Shown here piece after piece: positions 58,650 to 64,000 of a DNA stretch of 64,000 nt. The position numbers and the translations under genes were made by a program. The notes beneath the pieces were generated by a model. The model was given only the letters and a program-made list of their open reading frames with translations. It did no database searches and had not been told where the DNA came from. The DNA comes from Marinibium conchae. GTDB lineage: Bacteria; Pseudomonadota; Gammaproteobacteria; Enterobacterales; Alteromonadaceae. The stretch is from contig NZ_JADNRN010000004.1 in the NCBI RefSeq assembly GCF_015595035.1, forward strand, positions 124,001 through 188,000, given 5' to 3'. Within the stretch, counting starts at the first letter, position 1. Every line of letters begins with the position of its first letter.

Positions 58650-58963
58650 ATTCCTAAACAAATCACCGAATATTGTTATGCTGAAACACGATTACTATTG
58701 GACAACGCGGGAGCAAGGTTGCTTGTAAACTGTTTGCTGATGCAGGTATCGCACTGGTGAGTATCATACGGTGCGGTGACAACAATGATTTGTGGATAGC
58801 AGAGTTTCCCAATAGCAACTGCACTGCATATGTCGGAGCTAGTACCGTCGCTACCTCTTATTACCTGCTGTGCGTTGCCGGACGCAATTACTTGCTCTTG
58901 TTAAGAAATGGCGTAAATGAATGGCTATTGTACTGTTATGGATTCACAGGAATTCTTAGATAA
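58650..58963 (+). other. unassigned stretch with a start-less open frame
   Basis: The 315-base gap between the sigma operon and the next gene has one plus-strand frame open for about 94 codons to the TAA at 58961-58963 with no ATG at its beginning. A GTG at 58757 could start a 68-residue hydrophobic Cys-containing peptide. The frame overlaps the convergent minus-strand gene by about 39 bases. It may be a decayed gene fragment; I see no RNA gene here. Confidence 0.2.
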
Positions 58964-59506
58964 CCACTTATCAATTGAATTCTTATTAACTGAAATTTTA
59001 GTTATCTTAATACTCCTTTCCGTAGAGTCGAAATCCAGGCTAAATATCAACTCACCATGTCCTAAAAACACACCTTGAGAAGGCACAGAGAATACATTCT
59101 GAATATTTGCGCAACTTAATAATGCGCCAAACCTACCAGTAAATATTTCGTTAAAATTATCGATGAGTTCTTCTTCTGTACTTATAGTCAACTCATAATC
59201 CTCTACCAGCATGCTCTCATTTTTAAAGCTAACTTCTAATGGATAGTCAAAGATTTCGGCTGTCGCGGTTTTATTACCATTTGCAATTAAATATTTAATC
59301 TGCTTTAAAAAACTACTTATTTCAAATGGAGTAAGAAAAGAGTCACAAGAGAAGTATCGCCCATTTTTATTTAAATCATGTTCAATATCGAATTTTTTGT
59401 GAGCATAACTATCAGGCAATAGGTTCCAAGCGTTTTCCAAACACCCTTTTTCCTTAGAATCAAAACTCACGACAGTTATGAGCATAAAAATCATTGCTAT
59501 TTTCAT
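58925..59506 (-). CDS. secreted hypothetical protein
   Basis: The 193-residue protein has a short N-terminal hydrophobic segment (MKIAMIFMLITVVSF) and four cysteines in the mature part, among them FSCD and NSCES. AT-rich, Lys/Asn/Glu-biased codon use differs from most neighbours. No known family is visible. It belongs to a minus-strand islet of unknown genes (58.9-60.4 kb). Confidence 0.55.
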   Translation of the reverse strand: MKIAMIFMLITVVSFDSKEKGCLENAWNLLPDSYAHKKFDIEHDLNKNGRYFSCDSFLTPFEISSFLKQIKYLIANGNKTATAEIFDYPLEVSFKNESMLVEDYELTISTEEELIDNFNEIFTGRFGALLSCANIQNVFSVPSQGVFLGHGELIFSLDFDSTERSIKITKISVNKNSIDKWLSKNSCESITVQ

Positions 59507-59539
59507 AAAATGTTTACCTGTTGTGGTTGAATTTAAATA

Positions 59540-59728
59540 TTATTTTAATCTCCATTGATAAAAAATAATAAAAACCGTTGCGATAACAGCTACATCAAAA
59601 ACATCAATTAAAAAACTATTTATCCCTAACTCTATGAGCAATACTTCTGAGAGTTTTAAAAAAATCGAAACTATTATTGTTAAGAAAATGACAGGCAACA
59701 CGATTGAGGTTACTGTTTTGCTATTCAT
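59540..59728 (-). CDS. small two-helix membrane protein
   Basis: The 62-residue protein has two membrane helices (about 8-27 and 38-58) with a short loop. GAGG lies about 12 bases upstream of the ATG. It lies 33 bases upstream of the secreted hypothetical gene, so the two may be an operon. Its size and topology resemble small immunity or holin-like proteins, but nothing more can be said. Confidence 0.5.
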   Translation of the reverse strand: MNSKTVTSIVLPVIFLTIIVSIFLKLSEVLLIELGINSFLIDVFDVAVIATVFIIFYQWRLK

Positions 59729-59753
59729 TTTTCTGTTCGTCCTCTATTGTTTA

Positions 59754-59867
59754 TTAGTAACCTTTACCTTCAGCTAGTGGCGCGGGAACAAATAACTTAG
59801 CCAACTGGCAACGAGTGACCAATCCAACCGAAAAGAGCTTCCCTTTGCGCTGATGACCTTGCCCGTT
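59754..59867 (-). pseudogene. start-less coding-like remnant
   Basis: In the 148-base gap between two unknown genes, a minus-strand frame of 37 codons ends QLAKLFVPAPLAEGKGY and a TAA. It lacks any ATG or a ribosome binding site and is preceded by TGA. The block is richer in GC than its surroundings. It looks like the 3' end of a lost gene; family unknown. Confidence 0.25.
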
Positions 59868-59876
59868 TCAGCAAAA

Positions 59877-60383
59877 TTACTCTTGAAACTCTTCGAGCAA
59901 GAGTTCCAAGGCCGCTCTTCTCCACTCGGGCATAGGTTTAGCTAATGCATTGATAATTTTATTACGGCAATTACTCAGTATCATTTGGTCTATAAAACCT
60001 TCAATACCGTCAATAACGCCAATGGCGTTACAAAGGACTTCATAATTATCAACTATTGCTAAATCAACTAGTTTTTCCAAATAGTCAATTGGATTCATAT
60101 TCTCCATTGCATATACTAAACTTCCACGTCTCCCTTTAGTTTCATCTCTCCCAATCATTTCCCACAGAATGGGTAGCGATTCTTTACAGTTAAATTCTTT
60201 GATCAAACTACAATATAAACTTCTCTCGGAAATGAATGTTCTATCCGATAGTCTATTATGCAACTGCTCCAATATTTGCTCTCGTTTACCTTGAGAGTCG
60301 ATGTTTTTTGCGAACTGTTGAATACTAATCTTATCCTTTCGAATTTGATCCGCCGCAAATTCAAGATCTGTGTAATCAGTCAC
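59877..60383 (-). CDS. HEAT-repeat-like hypothetical protein
   Basis: The 168-residue helical protein starts at GTG 60383, with AGAGGAAG about 8 bases upstream. Repeated helix pairs (SLPILWEMIGRDETKGRRGS, then LEKLVDLAIVDNYEVL) resemble HEAT repeats. The reading frame stays open upstream for 47 more codons, highly acidic, but has no standard start codon. The gene may thus be a 5'-trimmed version of a longer one. It resembles immunity-type HEAT proteins in shape only. Confidence 0.55.
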   Translation of the reverse strand: MTDYTDLEFAADQIRKDKISIQQFAKNIDSQGKREQILEQLHNRLSDRTFISERSLYCSLIKEFNCKESLPILWEMIGRDETKGRRGSLVYAMENMNPIDYLEKLVDLAIVDNYEVLCNAIGVIDGIEGFIDQMILSNCRNKIINALAKPMPEWRRAALELLLEEFQE

Positions 60384-60529
60384 TTTAACTTCCTCTTTAT
60401 CATCCTCTTCTACCTGCTCTTCTCTTTCTTCCGAGCCGCCGTCAGTTTCTTGAATATTGAGGAAGTCTCCGTAGGCCTTATCACGATATTCTTTAGCATC
60501 AAAATCGCCTAAAGTATCATCTCTTTAAT

Positions 60530-60631
60530 CTAATCATTAGGATAGTAACTTACGTTATAGACAAATTTATAGAGTAGCGCACCCAATACTGCTAATCTGC
60601 GAACGCCTTCTAGTCTAGCAACAACACATTT
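60530..60631 (-). pseudogene. second start-less coding-like remnant
   Basis: A minus-strand frame preceded by TGA runs 33 codons to a TAG and includes RLEGVRRLAVLGALLYKFVY. It has no start codon. Together with the remnants at 59754-59867 and 58650-58963 it suggests gene decay in this islet. The 261-base gap from 60384 to 60644 also holds the acidic upstream extension of the HEAT-like gene. Confidence 0.25.
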
Positions 60632-60644
60632 TCAGAATCGGATA

Positions 60645-62243
60645 TTACATCCAACTCCTTTTATCACTTACCAAAACATCCAGCACTCGGTTTATTTGCT
60701 TGCGCACAATATACTCGTCCATGTAGGGCACGGATAAAGCCCCTGAAGCCAGAACCACTCTCAATGTCGCCAGTTTATATGGGCGCATAAACGAGTTTTG
60801 TTTAAAGTGTATTTGCTGCACTTTATTTATTGGGAAGCAGTAATAATTAACACCTAAGAAGCCCTTTCGTATGTAAGCAAAATCACTGTCGAAGCTATAG
60901 CCCCAGCGCCACCAGCGCAGCGTAATAATTGCTATAAAAAAGGCAAAAATACCCAATCCAGCCAGCCAGCCCCAATCGTTTTTATGTTGCAATGTAGCGC
61001 CTATCAATCCCGCCAAAGGCAAAGCAAATAACGCTGCATTTTTTAAAATAAAGCGTTTAGATATAGCAGCAAAATTTTGACTAGGAAGTGCTTGCTCCGG
61101 CATCACATCGTGCATTAGCTCTGCAGATTCTTGCGGAGTTACCGACGGAACCAAAAGCTTGTTAGCCAGATGCTGACCCGGTTGATTTTGATTGACTGAG
61201 CCGGTTTTGTTTTGTTCGAAATACAAATTCACTCGTTTTAGCAATATGTCGAGCCAGTCTTGCTGCTGCACCATTAACTGAATGCGACTTTGCTTCATGC
61301 TCACCTCTTGTTTGGTGAGTAATCCTGAACGGCGAATATAGCGATCATCAGACTTGCATAAAGTGTAGCCGTAGAACATTAAGATCGAGCCAACAACAGA
61401 AAACAACACGATGATAAGCATCAGCAACATGGCTAGCGATAGCACATGTAAAGCAAACTCCCACCAAGCAAGTGTTTGTATACTAAAGTAAGCTTCAACA
61501 TCAAAACCGATTGATACGAATAATTGTGACAAAGCGTCGGATATCGAGGCGTAAAATGGCGCTAGTGCCCCAAGAAATATCCACACTCGGTTATTTGATA
61601 CACCATGTATCACAAGGTCCTTCATAGAGCGTCGGTTAAGTTCAACTTCATTCACAGCTGGAGCTGAAGAGGCTGACTCAACCTGCCCTTCATTACCCTG
61701 CTCTTCGTTTAGTTTATTTTCGTAGTTAGTTTCTATAACCGTTTTTCTAAAGGCTTGCGCTAAATCCATTTTTAGCGCAATAATTTTTGCTTCCTGTTTG
61801 GCACTGCCTGCAGTATCAAGCTCTACGCAAGCAAAATTATTAAAACGATAATACAGAGGTTGCTCTAGTTTTACGTTTTGTATACGTTCGAAGGGCAAAT
61901 CGATATGCGACTTTTTAATGACCCCTTGCTTAATTTCTACACGTTGCCCCTGCACTCTAAAGCGATAGAAAAGGAACTGTAAAAAACCGATAAGCGCGAG
62001 CACCATCAGCAGCGCAAGTACAATAAAAACGACCAACAGTGGTTGGTCTTTGAAGGTCGAAAAATTAACTGCGACGATAGGAACAAGATAAATAAAATTG
62101 TTGGCGATCAGAAACAAGGAACGCACGGTAAAATACAAAATACTGATGGGCGACAAGCGCTGCCATTCATCGCTAGCGCTGTTTAACTCGAGATCTTGGC
62201 CAAGTTCATTGCCGTCATTTAGTGCTTTATTCAACTCATCCAT
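60645..62243 (-). CDS. bacterial PH-domain membrane protein (YdbT-like)
   Basis: The 532-residue protein has pairs of membrane helices (about 30-105, 205-290, 390-430), each followed by a bacterial PH (bPH_2/PF03703) domain. The phrases GYTLCKSDDRYIRRSGLLTK and YSFDSDFAYIRKGFLGVNYY are typical. Family knowledge: YdbS-YdbT pairs occur widely and in Bacillus are linked to resistance to certain bacteriocins and surface stress. It overlaps the YdbS-like gene by 8 bases. Confidence 0.88.
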   Translation of the reverse strand: MDELNKALNDGNELGQDLELNSASDEWQRLSPISILYFTVRSLFLIANNFIYLVPIVAVNFSTFKDQPLLVVFIVLALLMVLALIGFLQFLFYRFRVQGQRVEIKQGVIKKSHIDLPFERIQNVKLEQPLYYRFNNFACVELDTAGSAKQEAKIIALKMDLAQAFRKTVIETNYENKLNEEQGNEGQVESASSAPAVNEVELNRRSMKDLVIHGVSNNRVWIFLGALAPFYASISDALSQLFVSIGFDVEAYFSIQTLAWWEFALHVLSLAMLLMLIIVLFSVVGSILMFYGYTLCKSDDRYIRRSGLLTKQEVSMKQSRIQLMVQQQDWLDILLKRVNLYFEQNKTGSVNQNQPGQHLANKLLVPSVTPQESAELMHDVMPEQALPSQNFAAISKRFILKNAALFALPLAGLIGATLQHKNDWGWLAGLGIFAFFIAIITLRWWRWGYSFDSDFAYIRKGFLGVNYYCFPINKVQQIHFKQNSFMRPYKLATLRVVLASGALSVPYMDEYIVRKQINRVLDVLVSDKRSWM

Positions 62244-62775
62244 TCTCTTTCACATCCTTATGGTCGAGAATGTACTGTCGTAGTTGAATGGCTTGTTCAT
62301 GTACCAAACCAGGAATTTGAAAAGCGTGGTTTGCACCACCGGCACTATACACTTGCAAAGTAGCAAGCCCCGCGCTTCTCTCAATAGGCCCGCGTGCTAT
62401 TTCAATATGTTGAATGCGCATAATAGGCTGGCTAACTAAGCGTCGAAAAAATAATCCCGAGTGAAAATGCACGTCGTGTTCTCGAATAGCATATTGTTTT
62501 TTAGGGTCGGCAAAGAAGTGATAAGTCGCCCCACTGATGCTAATAAAAATTAAGCAAAAGGTAGCAAAAAAACTCACATCCGCCACTGTACTCGACAACT
62601 CGAAAAGTGGCTGCCAATGAACGATTGCGGAAATAAGCGCGAGCGCTCCCCATAGAATGAGGGATATTTGTATGTTCAATACTCTGTATCGCGGCGATAA
62701 AGACTGTAAGTCCATCTCTTCCACCTGGGGTAGGCTCTGTAGATGGATCTGCTGGTTTGAACTGATGTCTGTCAT
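62236..62775 (-). CDS. bacterial PH-domain membrane protein (YdbS-like)
   Basis: The 179-residue protein has two helices (about 33-50 and 60-80) and one bPH_2 domain (about 85-165; QYAIREHDVHFHSGLFFRR). It has a GAGGA ribosome binding site and is first in the two-gene operon with the YdbT-like gene. Function of the pair is not established in this group. Confidence 0.88.
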   Translation of the reverse strand: MTDISSNQQIHLQSLPQVEEMDLQSLSPRYRVLNIQISLILWGALALISAIVHWQPLFELSSTVADVSFFATFCLIFISISGATYHFFADPKKQYAIREHDVHFHSGLFFRRLVSQPIMRIQHIEIARGPIERSAGLATLQVYSAGGANHAFQIPGLVHEQAIQLRQYILDHKDVKENG

Positions 62776-63008
62776 GTCTTTATTGTCCTCAATTTGCTGC
62801 TACTTTAACTGCCTCATATACGCAAATAAGGCATGTTAGCGAAGTTGACTAGTTTCACAAGCATTAGTGTACGCAATTAGTCAGCGGATGAATAAGAGAA
62901 ATGTGTAAGAATTTCTATTGTCAAAAAATATACCTGCTTCTATTTATTCATACCCTCAATTATGCACAAAGGCTTTCAATCAAACTTGGCAAGACTATAA
63001 TTCACCGA

Positions 63009-64000
63009 ATGTTATTTAAAACGATTCGCTCAACCCTAACGACATTCAACAGTCTTGCAATCGCAGGCTTGTGCGCGGCGGTGCTCACCTTTTCAATATT
63101 AACGCACGAAGATCTATACAGTGAGGCGGTAACGAGCGATCTCGACGCCCTTTCAAATAACCTTTCTCAAGATCTCGTTCCATATTTAAGTGGCGATGAA
63201 GCTGACCTAATCGACATTCGAACACTACTGTTGCGTTTAGAAGAGTATGAAAATGTAAAGTTTGCGGTTGTTTTCGACAAAAACTACCAACAAATTGATG
63301 TGCACGCCGGAAACACCTTACAGGTTGACGGTAAAATCGACATGACGGTAGACCGCGAACAATTGATGGATATTCCGTTCGGCATGTCGAGTAAAAATGG
63401 AGAGTTATACGCCTATAAGCGTGTCGGTCAGGCCAATATAGCTGAAGTTGGCTATTTGCTAATTGTCAACGACCTCGAGAAACCACTTGTTCGAAGCAAG
63501 TTATCGTTGTTGCTGAAAGTATTGCCACTCACCTTCATCGTTATAGCTATAGGCATCGCATTATCATTATGGCTGAACAGCCGATTGTTGTTTCCACTGC
63601 AAAAACTGGCAAAGCTGGCGCATAAAATCAAAGAAACTAACGACTACTCGATTGATATTAAAGTGCATGGTAAACAAGAGGTGCTCGACCTAAGCAGCGA
63701 ATTTAGCGGCATGATGGATACCATTCATAACGAAGAAATTAAAAACAAACGCTATACCAAGCAGTTAATGCAACAACGCAAAGACATGGAGCGATTGGCG
63801 AATTTTGATAGTTTAACGGGTTTGCCTAATCGCCAATATTTCATGGAAACGCTAAGAAAATCGCTCAGCATTGCGCAACGTGAAGATGACGACTTAGTGT
63901 TGATGTATTTTGACCTCGACGGGTTTAAAGGCGTAAACGACACTTATGGCCACGAAGTTGGCGACAAACTCCTCATTGAAGCGAGTAAGCGTACTCAGCG
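63009..64000 (+). CDS. diguanylate cyclase (GGDEF) with N-terminal sensor and HAMP, truncated by window edge
   Basis: From ATG 63009, 330 residues are read without a stop to the window end. The first helix (13-33) and second (169-188) flank a periplasmic CHASE8-like sensor. A HAMP domain (about 189-242) leads to a GGDEF domain whose start is FDSLTGLPNRQYF and FDLDGFKGVNDTYGHEVGD. The GGDEF active-site loop is beyond the edge, so catalysis cannot be judged. It probably makes cyclic di-GMP. Confidence 0.93.
   Translation, partial: MLFKTIRSTLTTFNSLAIAGLCAAVLTFSILTHEDLYSEAVTSDLDALSNNLSQDLVPYLSGDEADLIDIRTLLLRLEEYENVKFAVVFDKNYQQIDVHAGNTLQVDGKIDMTVDREQLMDIPFGMSSKNGELYAYKRVGQANIAEVGYLLIVNDLEKPLVRSKLSLLLKVLPLTFIVIAIGIALSLWLNSRLLFPLQKLAKLAHKIKETNDYSIDIKVHGKQEVLDLSSEFSGMMDTIHNEEIKNKRYTKQLMQQRKDMERLANFDSLTGLPNRQYFMETLRKSLSIAQREDDDLVLMYFDLDGFKGVNDTYGHEVGDKLLIEASKRTQ

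Overview
This window is chromosomal DNA of a marine-type gammaproteobacterium, most probably from the order Alteromonadales. The evidence is conserved gene order (trmJ/suhB, secF-secD-yajC-tgt-queA, leuLABCD, srmB-rdgB-hemW), long-form isocitrate lyase with malate synthase G, and moderate GC content. The genus cannot be fixed from sequence alone. I see no rRNA, CRISPR array, intact insertion sequence or prophage. There is one tRNA gene, tRNA-Ile(CAU).

Layout. 1-6.7 kb: 5' part of trmJ, a giant TPR protein with an internal C39-like peptidase domain, and suhB. 6.8-12.5 kb: Sec export and queuosine genes on the minus strand. 12.5-19.9 kb: a possible sRNA with an orphan terminator, a DUF6471 gene, then a YjfIJKLMC-type operon (DUF2170, PspA, K+ channel, DUF2491, DUF350, DUF1190 lipoprotein, glutathionylspermidine-synthase-like enzyme), a rhomboid protease and a VC0807-like membrane protein. 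20-26.6 kb: an AttEFGH-like ABC export set, a flavin reductase and a lipoprotein alkaline phosphatase. 26.9-32.1 kb: glyoxylate shunt with a LysR regulator between the two enzymes. 32.1-37.1 kb: leucine operon with a complete, compact attenuator. 37.3-40.7 kb: HD-GYP-like protein, convergent with type II secretion genes gspA-gspB; the HD-GYP-like protein and GspB carry the same N-terminal domain. 40.8-44 kb: srmB, rdgB, hemW. 44-49.5 kb: two Lcl/DUF1566 surface proteins, a response regulator plus PAS protein, lrgAB. 49.7-54.6 kb: tRNA, GbsR-type regulator and methyltransferase, PiuC-like dioxygenase and Fur-controlled TonB siderophore receptor.

The most novel locus is 54.6-58.6 kb. Two small glycine-rich peptides carry N-terminal leaders closely resembling class II microcins (SGAGD and VSGSG junctions). 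They are followed by a strong hairpin and a four-helix membrane protein that would suit an immunity protein. Next come a secreted beta-rich protein, an ECF sigma factor, its zinc-finger anti-sigma factor and an anchored protein. The cluster lies back to back with the siderophore receptor across a Fur box. No dedicated exporter lies in the window.

58.6-60.6 kb is an AT-rich islet of unknown small genes mixed with start-less open stretches that look like gene remnants. The window ends with a pair of bacterial PH-domain membrane proteins and the 5' part of a diguanylate cyclase running off the right edge.
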